From: Strigamia acuminata
Lineage: Eukaryota; Arthropoda; Chilopoda; Geophilomorpha; Linotaeniidae
Direction of reading: 5' to 3'
Length of the DNA: 64,000 bases
NCBI GenBank assembly: GCA_949358305.1
Contig: OX442315.1
Coordinates: 19,742,427-19,806,426, forward strand
Part shown: one piece after another, positions 12,788-26,322 of the stretch
Layout: every line of letters begins with the position of its first letter
Position numbering within the stretch: the stretch's first letter is position 1
The notes under the pieces: generated by a model
The model's input: the letters and a program-made list of their open reading frames with translations, nothing else
What the model was told of the DNA's origin: nothing
Database searches by the model: none
Program-made: the position numbers and the translations under genes

Positions 12788-13923
12788 TCAGTGTCTTAAA
12801 TTATCGTCAGTAACCCACGATGGTGTGCGGTGTTCTCGCCGAGGTATGAAAAGGGCGACGAGCGACACGAAAAATAATCCCGTAATTCCAAGTAAAGCAA
12901 AAGTGGAAGTGGCATTGAAATACTGACGATATTGAACACGACAGTACCAAATTGCTCCCAAAATAACTCCAAATAAAGGTAACATAAATCGACTAAGATC
13001 CAACTCGTTGTATGTCTCGTTTTGCCCGGCTGATACAGGAGCGATGTTGTTGGAGATCTGACAGTGCACCACGCAATTATCAAACAAACCGTAAAACTGC
13101 AAGGTCTCCTGGTCGCTTCGAAGAAGTTGTCCGTTAAATATTAATCGGACTATTTTACCATTTTCTAACTCCTCTCCGAAATAACGTCTGCAAAATTTCA
13201 AAAAAAAAAAAAAACATTAAAAATATTGTCCAAAAACACAAATTCCACCTCGCAAAATTACCTTTTAAAATCTCCAAGTTGCTCCTCGAGGTGCCCCTCC
13301 ACCAACTTCTGCGTATCATTTAAAAACTTTAGTCGTATGCGTATAAAAGCTGATGTAGTGTCAGTCTCGGCAGAATTAACTTTCACTCCAGCTCCAGCTC
13401 CAGCTGACGCTGCTTGATTTGATATGCCACTATCGTTAACATCACGTGTAATAACTCTCTTTCTTACTTCCACATGTTCAACACCGTTACTTTCGTCGGT
13501 GCATTTATTAGTCACATTTTCTGTCGGATTCTCCGTGGCATCCGAATGACTAGGACCGGCAACATTATCTTTGCCAAAACTGGTTCCTGGACGGGCGTCA
13601 TCACTCGTAACTGCTTCAGTATCTTCGTTCGTGGAAGCGGAAGGCTGGAATGGAGGTTTCGTGGGGGTTTTTCCGAGTGTAGGACTGTTCGATTCGGGCG
13701 CTGCTAAAACACCGTCGCTTTCCTGAACCGATTCGTTGATTCTCGATGATGTGCGCCGTCGTTCAATCACCAACACTGCCGTTCGAATCAAAGGCTGTTC
13801 GGCTACGGATGTTGAAAACCAGGCGAGAAGAAGGCAAGAAACGAGGAACATAATTGCCATAAATAAGACGACTTCATCGCCCACGCCTTCGATGAGTGTC
13901 ATTCTGTTTGCCACCGTTACCAT
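12788..13923 (-). CDS. Transmembrane and ubiquitin-like domain protein (TMUB1/2 family)
   Basis: The gene has two exons: 13262-13923 and 12788-13187, joined in phase to give 353 residues. An N-terminal hydrophobic helix (VVLFMAIMFLVSCLLLAWF, about residues 19-37) is followed by a long Ser/Thr/Asn-rich low-complexity linker. A ubiquitin-like domain spans roughly residues 190-270 (RIRLKFLNDTQK ... VRLIFNGQLL). It is followed by two closely spaced C-terminal membrane helices (FMLPLFGVILGAIWY and FALLGITGLFFVSLVALFI). This order of membrane helix, linker, ubiquitin-like domain and two membrane helices is that of TMUB1/TMUB2, endoplasmic-reticulum proteins linked to membrane protein degradation and trafficking. 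The linker is longer than in the vertebrate proteins as I recall them. The start is the first in-frame ATG. It is head-to-head with prefoldin 5. Confidence 0.87.
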
Positions 13924-14670
13924 TGGCCGAAGAAAACCGTAACTGCTGTCAAATATAGAGAAAAATAAAGCGTTAGTTCAATTTTCAATCATCGTCGACA
14001 TTTTTAAGCGAAATTGTTCGTTGGTGTAATATGCAATGAGGGAAATGGGCGCTACGTATTTAATTACGTAATCGTGTTCAAATTGGTTTTACTTTCGTAT
14101 TTACTTACGAGATGTGCGAATCGTGTGGCATGGTTTTATTTAAGTGGCAATATGTGTGGGGATGTTTTGTCAGTGTTTTTGATGTTAATCTTTGATAGGA
14201 AATTATAAACAGGATTGGGAAATGAGATTTGTTTTCGCATTTTCGACGTCTTAATTGCAGGAAGTGTTTTTCGGTTATAGATAAATGAGGTTGAAGGGTC
14301 AACAGTCGTTCGACGCTAAAGTTAATAAAGCGATTGCACACTAGACCAACTCAAATTTTATATTTTTCTGGGATAATAGTCATATTCTCACCTGTTAGCT
14401 CTTATCGTATAACATACTCATTTCCAACGTGTAGTCTGCTCCATTTTGTTAATCTCGACAGCAGCTGATTTGCTTACGACTTGGAATAAAGATTTTAAGA
14501 AGACGTTACTTTTTTTCAATTTTGATGCGTATTTTTAACTTCATATTTTATTTAAAATAATAATATTATTTATTGTTTTATTCTTTTTTCACTTTAGAGA
14601 AATTCGTACGAGCACAATGACAGTGGGCCGTGTCAGCAGAAGCAGTGGTGGAAGGAGCGCATGTAACAAA
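13924..14670. promoter_or_regulatory. Shared divergent promoter region, TMUB-like / prefoldin 5
   Basis: About 0.75 kb separates two divergent start codons. A likely splice acceptor (ACTTTAG at 14591-14597) lies just before the prefoldin coding exon, so that gene probably has a 5' untranslated exon upstream. An in-frame upstream ATG at 14617 would add 18 residues but lies in a poorer context. No clear TATA box is seen; a shared housekeeping promoter is inferred. Confidence 0.45.
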
Positions 14671-15412
14671 ATGGCCGCCAGCAAGGGCCAGACAGTCGAT
14701 ATTTCCAAATTGAATTTGGGACAGTTAAACCAATTAAAACAACAACTGGATCAGGTAATTTATCAAATTCTAAAATTTTAGAATTTATAATAGTTATTAA
14801 TTTCAAAAACGAATTTTTTTTATCGTAGGAAATTGAATTATTCAGTTCATCTTTGCAACAATTGAAACTTGCCCAGACAAAATTCCAGGATTCGGGAGAT
14901 TGTCTTGAGAAAATTAATCCCGAAAACGATGGAAAAGAAATTTTGGTGCCTCTCACTGGTTCTGTAAGCCGATACAAAAAAATATGACTGAATTCTTTTT
15001 AGTTCGATCGCTACATTAACGTAATTGATTCTAGATGTATGTGCCGGGTACACTTACTGATGTAAATAATGTATATATCGATATTGGGACTGGCTATTAC
15101 GTAGAAAATGTATGAAAGTTTCTATTTATGCATATGTGCGGTCTTTTTTTTAAATTGTTTTCGATAAATAGAATGTCGAGAAGGCGAAAAATTACTTTAA
15201 ACGCAAGGTGAAGTATGTGACTGATCAAATGGAGAAAATACAAACCCTCGCGCAAAATAAAGTAGCCATGAGAGAAGGTAAATTGACTCGAGTTTGTATT
15301 AAAATCAAATTTAATTTACAATATAATCTTTGCAGCTGTTATGGAAGTTATGGAAATGAAGATCCAAACGCAACTTCAAAACCAGCAGCAACTTTCAGGC
15401 ATTAAAACATAA
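14671..15412 (+). CDS. PFDN5: Prefoldin subunit 5
   Basis: This is an alpha-type subunit of the hexameric prefoldin chaperone, which delivers unfolded actin and tubulin to the CCT chaperonin in the cytosol. Five exons (14671-14754, 14829-14963, 15035-15109, 15172-15277, 15336-15412) give 158 residues, close to the 154 of the human protein. Typical segments are readable in order: LNLGQLNQLKQQLDQE (N-terminal coiled coil), ILVPLTGSMYVPG (first beta hairpin), VYIDIGTGYYVE (second hairpin) and the C-terminal coiled coil ending in a Gln-rich tail. The start at 14671 was chosen because AACAAAATGGCC is a strong initiation context and matches the family length. A possible AATAAA signal is near 15701. 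Confidence 0.95.
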
Positions 15413-16053
15413 AATTATTCAAGTTTTCTTTAGTAGACTTTTTTATTTTAGTTCTTTTTTTTATTAATGTAAATGTTAAATTGGATATAATTATTTTCTT
15501 TTGTATAATTTTTTTCTTTTGTATAATTTTTTTCTTAAATTTATTTGACATGATGATTTATTTAAATTGATTAAATTTGAATTTAATGATCAATTTTGTT
15601 TACTAGACAATATTCAAAACAATACAGTTAACTAATTTGTATCGATAAAAAAATTCAAATTATTTTTCTGTTTAAATGAAACTCGAAACAGTTGAAATTG
15701 AATAAAAAAAATTTGATTTTATTTACATACTTTGAATCGCATTTTTTTTTTTAAAAAACAAAAACAAATAAACAAATAAAAACAGTCTGTTGCAAAAAAA
15801 GTTCTTCTGTGATCAATACTTCTGAATAAAACGGAATAAAACTTAGCACTTGAACAAAGTTGACGCACATCTTTACGACACAGAGCAGGCCTCACCTGCT
15901 TGCTGTCATGGCAACATCATACAAACAAACTGCGTACAAAATAATATGGTGACAAAAAAGCAGAGAGTCGTTGCCAGAACGAAGAGAGATTGCAATCCGA
16001 ATTGTTGAGCGCCTCTAACATAATTCTCGGTTAACTATTCTCATTGTATCATC
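15413..16053. other. Prefoldin 5 3' end and kinesin promoter
   Basis: The first 300 bases are very AT-rich and hold the prefoldin 3' untranslated region. From about 15850 base composition rises and the kinesin promoter and leader follow, including the X-box described separately. No coding exon is seen. Confidence 0.5.
15902..15915 (+). promoter_or_regulatory. Perfect RFX X-box upstream of the KIF28-type kinesin
   Basis: The 14-mer GCTGTCATGGCAAC matches the RYYNYY-WW-RRNRAC consensus of RFX/DAF-19 binding sites at every position. It sits 139 bases before the kinesin ATG, inside the usual distance for X-boxes of ciliary genes. From the degeneracy alone a match is expected about once per 16 kb per strand, so placement near this start has only a few percent chance probability. 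Confidence 0.5.
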
Positions 16054-19000
16054 ATGCCGATAGCAGAAAATATCAAAGTAGCGGTACGGGTACGACCATT
16101 TATATCCTTTGATTTTATTGGTGGCAATTTTAATGCTTTTTATGCCAGCAGACGACTCGCATTTAGTGTTGCTTGTTTTTGAGTTGTTTCTTGTTGCAAG
16201 GGTTAAATTAACTGAAAAAAAAACAAAATTAAAAAAATTAATGGAAAACTTTTAAAAAATATATATATATTTTTATAAATTTATAATTTTTCGGGTTACA
16301 GTTGTTTTTCCAAGCAAGTGAAAGGAAATTATAACCTAAAATTTTCTAGATAATAACTTGAACTATCGATTTGTTAGACAGCTCGCGTATAAACAGAAAA
16401 GATGTTTGCTTGTTGCTACAACAGGCTGCACCAGTTGATATATAAAAGTAATCAAAAATAAAAAAAAATTAAAAAATTGATTTTTGAATTTCAGTTTATT
16501 GGATATAAGTAAACACGTTATAAAATGTAATTACGGTATATGGCCGTCTTAGATATTTATCTCGAGTCTTTTATCTGGTAAAATCATAAATCATTTCAAT
16601 TTTAATCACAGAAAATCATGCAATTTTTCGAAAAAAGTGACCATGCAACACACAATACGAGTGTTTAATTTCACTAGCTGCATTCAAAAACTAAAATATT
16701 TTAAACCAAAAATGACATCATTTTCTGTTTAAACCCATGTTAAAACTTAAAATACACTTAAACTAAAATTGTTATTTTAATTTTTGAATGCAGCTACTTT
16801 CTGAACCGGCATGTCAATTTTTAGATTAACTTATTACCTTCTATAGATAAAACTGATATTTTACACTTATGCAAATTACATGCAGTCAGATTGTATTGAT
16901 CTGCCTTCAAAAACACCCTTAGAAACCTATTATTGTTTTTATTTGGTGTACAAAGAGTCACTTTATTATTTAGTCAATACGTTACATTTCGGACAAGTTA
17001 ATTTTCAAGGATTGCAGGAAAGCAAACGTCAAAATAAAACCAGATAGTTCTCGATAATTCGATCCCAGTTTATAATTTTTTGCGTCTCTCTCAGTCTTTC
17101 TCAAAATAAGATATACCACTGTTAATCTATAAATCAATTATTCGTGGTTGTAGGTTAAACGGTTAATCATTTATGCGAATATTTTAATTTATTTCCTTAA
17201 CGTGCATACAATAAACGTGAAAAAGCTCGCAATGCAAAAAGCATTATCGAAATGAAAGGAGGGAGAGTAACCAAATTGACTCATCCACAAAAGAAAGACA
17301 AAGTCAACAAATTCACATTCGACTACAGCTACTGGTCGTTTGATGGCTATGCAGAGGATGAAGACGGCTATTTTAGGCCTGACAATAAACATGAAAATGG
17401 CTCCAAATTTGCAGATCAAGTAATACTAATGTCACAATCTGAAATAAAAACAAGTTGTTTCAAGATGTCCACTTAAAAAAATGTGCTTTTTGAATTTGGA
17501 TGTACATTTAAATGATTTAACTCATCTTGAGACATAATATATTCTCTCTTTTACATTTCGAAATTTTCCTCTTTTCCCACACCAGAAAAGGGTTTTTGAT
17601 GACTTGGGCCAAGGTATTTTGAAAAATGCTTGGGATGGCTATAATTCTTCCTTATTTGCTTACGGACAAACAGGATCTGGAAAATCGTGGTCAATTATTG
17701 GTTATGGAGCCAATAAAGGTAATCTTGTCCCAACTCAAGAATAAAAATAACGAAAAAAATATTAAATTTTAGAATTTCATTTTATGTATTTTCAAAGGTA
17801 TTGTGCCCTTGTTTTGCGAGGCGATTTTTCAAGAAATCGACGACCGCAAGGAAAGGGATAGAGACACGGTGTACGAGGTACAGATTCCATTAAAACGTGA
17901 GTATTTAATTAATAAATTTCACATTTTGAATTTTCTCCGTATTCACTCAGATAAAATTAAGCATGTTGGAAATTTATAACGAGATAGTTCGTGATTTGTT
18001 AAATATTAATGGTGATAAAAAGAAAGGCCTTCGCGTCAGAGAACATACAAATAAAGGGTTTTATGGTAACCATTAACTAACCACACTTAAAAATGAAAAA
18101 TTAATAATTGAATACACTAGCTGATGGCCTAACTCAAGCATTAGTAACGTCGTACAAGGGAATCGAGCAGAAAATGACCGAGGGAACAGTAAATAGAACA
18201 GTTGCCTCGACTAACATGAATGAAACGAGCAGGTTTGTGCATATAATTAAATAAAAAAAAATCGTTAATTACAACAACCCATTATGTTTTTGCTCTTTTA
18301 AATAGCCGAGCCCATACTATAGTGACAGTATATTTTGTGCAGAAACATAAAAATCATTCAGGTCAGGAAATTGCAAAAACCGCGACCATTAATCTTGTGG
18401 ACTTGGCAGGCAGGTAAGGAATCAATAAATTTCCACTGAGATCCAGTGCTAAAGTGCAGACTATCCTTCAAAATATTAAGCTCTATTATCATAATCTATA
18501 ATCTTGAAAACTTGATTCGACTTAGCGAGTTTTACGATTAGAAATTCAGAGATGTCAAGACTCGAAAGAAAAATGCAGTTTGCTTTGTGACATAATTCAT
18601 CATAACTAATTAATCAATTTTCTAGTGAACGTGTACACAGCACTGGTGCCACTGGTGAACGATTAAAAGAAGGTGCAGCTATCAATCTGTCTCTGTCATC
18701 TCTTGGAAATTGTATACATGCATTAGCGGAGATTTCACAAGGAAAAACTGGAATTAAAGGTCTTCATACTCTTCAATCATTCCTATTTAATGACTAATCA
18801 TTTGTTACTAAATTATACCTATTTATATATCAGTTCCGTACAGAGAATCCGTTTTGACAAAATTATTAATGAATGCCTTAGGAGGCAATAGTAAAACGGT
18901 TATGGTAATTATCTCTATATGTGTTTGCGCTGTTAAAAATGGCGAAAATGGCATAATTTTAGTTGAATACGGTACAGGAAATAAGCCCATTTTGCTATAA

Positions 19001-22000
19001 ATATTTATACAGTTTAATGTTGTTTTTTTTATTTTCTTGATAGAGTATTTTCCAATAAATGCTCTTTTTCATGTATTGAGTTGCCTTCTTAATAATTAAT
19101 TAATTGTACATTATTTATGTTGTTTTTACCAAATTCCCTCTGCCCGACATTATATTGTGCCATGATACTTCCAAATAATGATATGAAAATAGCGATACAG
19201 TATTGAAAATTGGCACTACATCCATTAAAATGGATACAAACAGCAAATGATTAAATTGTGGTTAGCTATTACCATTAATTGTTTATAAACAGAAAGCAAA
19301 ACTGCATCATTTTTTCTCAAGTAGATGTTGCTCTGTATTTTTTTGTAAATTATGTCATTTTGTCGTCAAGTTTTAACAGTGCTGTTTTGTTTCATTTACA
19401 CTTAAAAAAAATTATTGTTAGGTAGCAGCAATTAGTCCAGCAGATATAAATTATGAAGAAACATTATCAACGTTAAGATACGGTACCCTGAATGATTATA
19501 AACGCAGAAGCGGATTTCTGGTGCATGGGGCCCATCTCGCAGTCCTTTTTTGGAGCCCTAATTGAAAAAAAAGTCCAAATAATTTTTTTTGACAATTCGG
19601 GAAACCCTCGCAGCCCGCACGGGGCTTTTCTCCTGCGAGAATTGCGAGAACCTATAAATCTGCTCCTGCTTGAGACTCAATAGGTTTTTAAATACATATA
19701 TATATAAATATTTTTGTTTTCTTTAATTTCTCAGCCGATCGTACAAAACAAATCAAAACTGTAGCAATAATAAATGAAGACCCGACAGAAAAATTGATTA
19801 GAGATCTCAAATTAGAAAATGACAAGCTTAAAAGAATGTTAGAAACGGGTCCTGGCGCCAGTCTCGCTTTAGGCCTTTCTAGTTCCGGTAAATGAAGCTG
19901 TTTACTCACATTTAAATACAAAATAAAATGCAGATGGGGTTAACTTATCATACTTTCAATTTGAATCCAGACTTGTCTGCGGCCATGCAAGAAAATGAGC
20001 GCCAAATGTTAGAAATGAGAGAATCCTATGAGGATAAACTAAGATTGGCTGACATGGTAAACTAAATCAAAACCAAGTCAGACCTTCGCTTTAATTTTAA
20101 CCTTTTATTTCATTTATCAGATTTCGCCTAAAGTACTCATGATCGAATCAGAGAAAAAAACTAAACCTCACCTTTACAACTTAAACATTGATGCTCAACT
20201 GACAGGTAAAATTATACATATCCTTAGACCTGGCGCAACCACTATTGGCAACCACAGAGGGAAATCTTCCACCATTACAATGATTGGACCTAGGTAACGA
20301 AAAAAAAATTAAAATCAACTTTAAAAAAAAAAATAATAATTATAATAATCTATCTGTGATAAGCATTCAACAGGAGCACGCCATTATTACAATTACCGAA
20401 GACAACGACAAATTTTTGGAACCAGGTGTACCCGATGCCAAAATTATTCACAACGGTGATCAAATATCTCGAAAAATTGCACTTCACCACAACGATCGGT
20501 AAGTTAATTGATATATATTATTTACGGCTCTATTCTCTTTGATTTTTCTCGAAAACAAAGAGAATTATTTAAAAAATAATGACCACTTACGGCGTTGTAA
20601 ACAAAAGGGTTTCGGAATGAGAGGGGTACGGGTACTTATTGAACCTCAACCACTTCTTACCCTTTTCAGCCAGGGTGCAATGAGCTTACCGATAGACTGC
20701 TGATAAGATCAAGGCCGTAGCACGTCTAGATTATGTCTGGTTTGCCATAAACTGGTCAAACACCTTTATGTAAATGTGTACCGTAAGATGGAAAAAAAAT
20801 CAGCAAGGTGTATAAAAGTCATCTATAAATAGACTATTGCGTTTTAACTAATGATATAAGGTTATTAAACTCGTGATGTCATGTCATTTTGAAAATTTTA
20901 TAGGGTTATGTTTGGGCCGTCTCAACTTTACGTGTTCTGCGATCCTCCCGAACGTGATAAATCGAAAGAAACGTTTCCAGAGATAACTTATAATTCAGCC
21001 ATGGAGGAAATAGCGAAAAAGGCCGGCCTTACAATAGCAACACCCGGAGAACCTGGTAATTGTATTAAAAATTTAATTTTAATTTAATTTAAAAATTTTA
21101 AAAATATGTATTTTTTTTTAATTTTAATTTTTAAACTTGTTTTGGGCAGAGGCTATGATATTGCAAGATGATCTATTGGATGTTTTGCCTGCAGTACAAG
21201 AAGCGAATTCTATTAGTGCTGATTTAGACAAAAAAGTGAAATTTGAAATTGCACTCATGTCACCCGAACTGCATGGAAGTAAAACGGGAAAAACCGAGGT
21301 AAGAATCTGAAAAATGCCAATAAAACAAACTCACTAATAAAATTCCAGAATTGAATGGGTATAATAATTATTTAATTATTTAATAATAAAACATTTTTTC
21401 TTTTATAAATACCTCTCGCATAAATCGAGTGCCACTAGATGGCGCAATTTTATGTATGCAGCTTTGTTTGGGTGTTTTTACAAACATTCCCGATCCCCAC
21501 TCGGCCGAATAATGTTACGTATCTTTGATCTATCGAAGCACGTGTGTAGTTTTTTTCCAACTTTTCTATATTTTAAATTGCTTTTCGTCGTGTTCGAACA
21601 TGAAAGACACGAGTCGTGCGTATTCAATGGCGTGATTTAAACTTTGCAATCAATTCAATTGTGAAAAGGGTTAAATTCCTAATCCGCGCTTGGAAGTTTT
21701 CGGTTAAAAAAAAAGTTCGTGAACAAAGCTTTGCATCGTTGCGTTTACTAAGTGCAATTATGTTAAACTGATGAATATCTGTGAGCTAAAATTATTTCTA
21801 ATCGTGATTTCATTTCACCATCTTGATAATTTCGCCGATGATTTCATATTTTTTGATAGGTTTTATTTTTTTGTAATCTTAATTCTTGAAATCGCTTAGG
21901 TATGTGTGAAAATGAAGAATTTGGAAACGGGGCAAGAATTCGTGTGGCCAAAAGAGAAGTTTCTAAACCGTTTGTACCTGATGAAAGAGATGTATTCGAA

Positions 22001-25000
22001 GTACGAATACGACGATGATGGCGCCGAAGATTGGGATGTTTCTGCGGTACGTAATCTTATATATCTTAAGCCAAACGACTCGAATTTCCCAAAATAAACA
22101 TTATTTCACGAATTTAATCTAATTAACACTTCTTAATCGATTGAAATCTATTTTTTCTACGATAATTAATTTTTGCAGCGTTAACAGAATGTGTTTGTGT
22201 ACCCTATAGGAAAACGACCCTTTTGCTGAGTCACCAGACACGGAGGTCCACATCGGCAGTGTTCAAGTGTTTTTACAACCAATTGCTTATATGGTATAAA
22301 TATTTATTATTTGTGAGGTTTTATTTTGGTTTTGTGAACCGTTAAATGTCTCGTTAAGATTGAACTGAAGGACCAATTAAGGATTACGGACTATAGAGGA
22401 AACGAAGTGGGTGTACTTAATGTGAGTAAAACAAGTTATTTTCACTGTTTATGTGATAATTTGGGTATTTCAACGTTAAAAATGTTTAAATTGTGGTATT
22501 AATTTATATTAGGCCAGTTAGATTTTCGGTTTTTTAAGTTGAATGTTTGATCTTAGCTAAATTTACAGAAATTAATTTGTAATTTACTTATTCCTAAGTC
22601 ATTTTTGAGTCTCGAAACACGTAATTAAGTTTTAAAAATTTAGCACAATTGCGAGTAAATATTTAATTCTCGTCTTAATGATAAGGAAACTCGAGAAATT
22701 AAATTTTGATAATTGAATGACCATTAATTAGAAGAAAAATTAAAAAATAAAAATGTCCAATCTCTCTTTTTCAAGATGTGAATTGTGAACCATAAATTTT
22801 TTTTTCGATTTTTCCTTAATTTTATATATGAAAAAAAAATTATTATTATATGAAATATTAATTTACGAGCGAATTAAATTCTAAAATAGGTTGTGATTAT
22901 TAACAGAAAAACTATTTTTAGCTTATTAATCTATTTTTTTTGTGGAAAAAACATACTGTTGATACATGACTCACTCTGTTTTTATGATATGGAAACCAAT
23001 GCGATGTATGGCAGCGAGCAATCGCGTTTAGACCAACTGAAAAATGCCTAATGATATTTAAACTGTTTTGTCTGCGCAAATCCAAGGTCGTACAACTCGT
23101 GCAGTTGTGAACTAGTGAGTTCTGTGAGGATGTGTTTGAGACAGGAACATATAACGTCCATTTTTATCCCTTTGTCGCAAACTCCGGTCAGTGACACCTG
23201 TTTTGTCTGACACGTGTTGGCAAAATTTAATATGCGAATGTTTATCAAAACAAATTAAATATTTTGCTGTGTAATTTTTGTATTATTTCAGATAATTGCA
23301 GTTTTTATTATACGATTATATTAGAATTAGAAACCCTCCGTGACTTTTACTGGTTGCAATGAGCGTGAAATTTATCAGCTGTTGCTAAAAAATGATAAGA
23401 ACAGGAAACAATGAATGTTAATTGTGATAAAAAATATAAAAAAGGTAAAAAGAAAAAAATTGCCTAAAATAAATTGCGATAACCTAGAATCACCAAAAAA
23501 ATAATTTTTGATGATTGAGAATGTGGTAAATTATGCGAAATATATGAGAAAAGAGCGTTTTTTGTGCTTTATTTTTGTATATTGGTGAATTTCAGATTGA
23601 TTTTTCGGGATATTTGTTCCGTTTTGTGGATAAACTTAATTATCTTGGAATTGTGAGCGAGAAAGTGGAAACTGTTTCTATTTTCGAATGCAGCTAATGT
23701 GATTCTTACCGTTTGAAATCGGGGAGTGGCATCTTTGGCATGCGAATCACACATGCAGTAGGGTGGGAGGTGGGGTGGGAAAAGAGCAGCCATGTTAGTT
23801 TTGAAGCGGTATTCCGTGAATCTTGATCAGTTGGGTGGGTGGTATTTAGTGACCGGATGCGGAGGCTGCAAGCAGCGCAGGGCAGCTCAACGGGTAGCCA
23901 GTCGGTCAGTGAGGGTAATGTGGAAAATGCTCTTCGTCATGCTGTTTTATTGATATAGCATATAACCAGATTACATCTATAAAAGATAACGAATAATTAT
24001 TATTTACTTTAATATATTGTATCGCACTTGAAATCATTTATTAAACATAAATTTAAAACCAATTATTAATTAACGTGGTTTTCGAAGGGTTTAGTTCGGT
24101 TAGTTTGGTTTTGTTGAGTTTATAATGAGGTCTAAAATATCAAGTAGAGATTAAAGTTTTTTAAATAACTCAATTTGAGAGAGTTTTTGGGGAAAACGTG
24201 ATTTTGCTTCAGATATTCGACTACACGGAGAAAATGGTTACGGGTCGGCCGCTATTGACGAGTCTTGATCGGCTGGGTCGAAAAGCATTTCCCGTAATCT
24301 CAATTTGGTTGATTTTATGGATATTTTCTTTGTTATACTCTAATTTTGTTCGAAGATCGATTGATTATTTAACAATCAGCGTGAGACTTGACTAACAAGT
24401 AAGATCGATCGGACGGCAATCAAATATGGCTGACAATGCTCTTAAAAGTCGATAAAAACTTAAATCGAACTAAAACTAAGCTTTAACGACATTTGAGATC
24501 CCTTTTTTTGTTTACAGCTTTCAGATGTTTGGATTTTAATTTTAGAATGCAAAAGTTAGAATTCTGTTTTATTTTGATAAGTTAGATTTGTGATGTAATT
24601 GCAACTCGTTCAAAAATTGCTTGGAAGTAATTTTAATTTTAATTTTGCGGAAAAGGATGAATAATGCAGTTTTTTTTTTACTATAGCGATGTTACAATTT
24701 AGTTCCATTTTGACTGCAAAATTCTGCATTTATAGTATAAATAGTTTAGTAGAATATTAATATTTTTTTGCTGGAAATTTGTTTATTTCTTGAACGATTT
24801 ATTAGAACTGGTTTTGAAAGTATAGCCAAAAAAATGAATTGTGGCAAAATTTGAATTTGTAAAATATTTGACAACTGTTATTCAGTTTTTGATGTCAAGT
24901 CGAACAGGTTAATTGCAATGTCCGGCTTGTTTTGCAACTTGTAGAATTGACAGTATTTTCAGGCCAACAGCTCAAAATCAAAACCAAATTCAATTATACT

Positions 25001-26285
25001 TGATTTTTTTCCCGACATCCACTTTAAAATGTATTATACTCGTCATCCCATTAAATCAACTGCATTATAAATGAACTTTAAAAACTAAAAACCGATAATT
25101 TTTTTTTCTTCTTTTGACATGATTTAAATTTTCACGATAACATTTACTTGATAACATTTAAACCAAAAGAAATATATATAAAAGAGCAATAGAAGAAGAA
25201 AAATCCTCCAAAAATTCCACATTTCTTTCCTTAATAAATAAATAAATAATTTATAGTTTGAATACTCACAAATGTCGGTTGCGTTGCCGATTCAACTTCA
25301 TCGAAAGAATTATTTGCACTTGTACATCCACCTCCCTCCCTCTCGCTTCCAAACGGTATAAAAACCTGATTCACGAGGAAATTTGAAATATTGAAAGGTA
25401 CGTTTTCTCTTGGTCAAGTTTTGTATAAGACTCGACTGAGTGGACGCTCAAGGAAGCGTGCAGTTGGGATCAAACCAACACCAAAACAGGTTGCTATGGT
25501 GCAGCCACCGGCGCAGACAACATCTTCGTCTGTCGAGTTTTTACACCCACTCAGTCTGGTGGGCAGCAGACTACAAACATGTTGCAGACTATTTTTTTCC
25601 TTTCTCCTCAAGTGTATTATTTTATACATTTGAAACGCAGATATACCATTACACAATTTGAAATATGAACATATTATTTTAATTTTAATCATTATAACAA
25701 TTATAGTTTAAATGGGCTTAGAAATTAGAATTAAGACGTGGAAGAATTGAAGATCCCATTTGGCGTATTTTAACGCTTGAGCCATAATCTTTCAGAAGGC
25801 TTGTATAATTTACTTGTTAATTTAGTCAAGCATCGTAAAGTACTAATTTTTATAATGGGAAATGCTGACGACGTAAAATGGAGCGCATAACCGTAAATGA
25901 TACAGCTCCGTGCGATGGAAGGAGTTGAATTGTGTTTAGCTGGTTTTAAGGTGAAAATTTCCGTTTATGAGTGTAGCTTGAAAGCAATATGAAGAAAAGG
26001 TGTACGTGCACTAGAATACGATCACGGTCTTAAAACCATAATCAGACGAAACTGATCCCGTCCAGACAGAGAACTTTGACCTTATATACATGCGTGCTCT
26101 TGTGTATTGGATGGCATCAACTTTTTACTATTTAAATTTTCAAATCCTCCCGTACTGAATTGTTTTAAGTTGATAGATCGAAATAATATTCAATTAAATA
26201 ATAAAATTTTCTCGAATTTTTCATCGCTTGTGGTTGCAATTTCAATTATGTGAATAAGATGATGCAGAAATTATTTTTTTTTTCT

Positions 26286-26322
<37 letters not shown>

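Noticed and set aside
13474-13707. Plus-strand open frame in the TMUB-like gene
   Set aside because: Antisense shadow of the low-complexity linker of TMUB.
17878-17897. Strong-looking donor ACGTGAGT for kinesin exon 4
   Set aside because: Using it shifts the frame of MLEIYNE; the weaker GAG|GTACAG site at 17878 keeps the frame.
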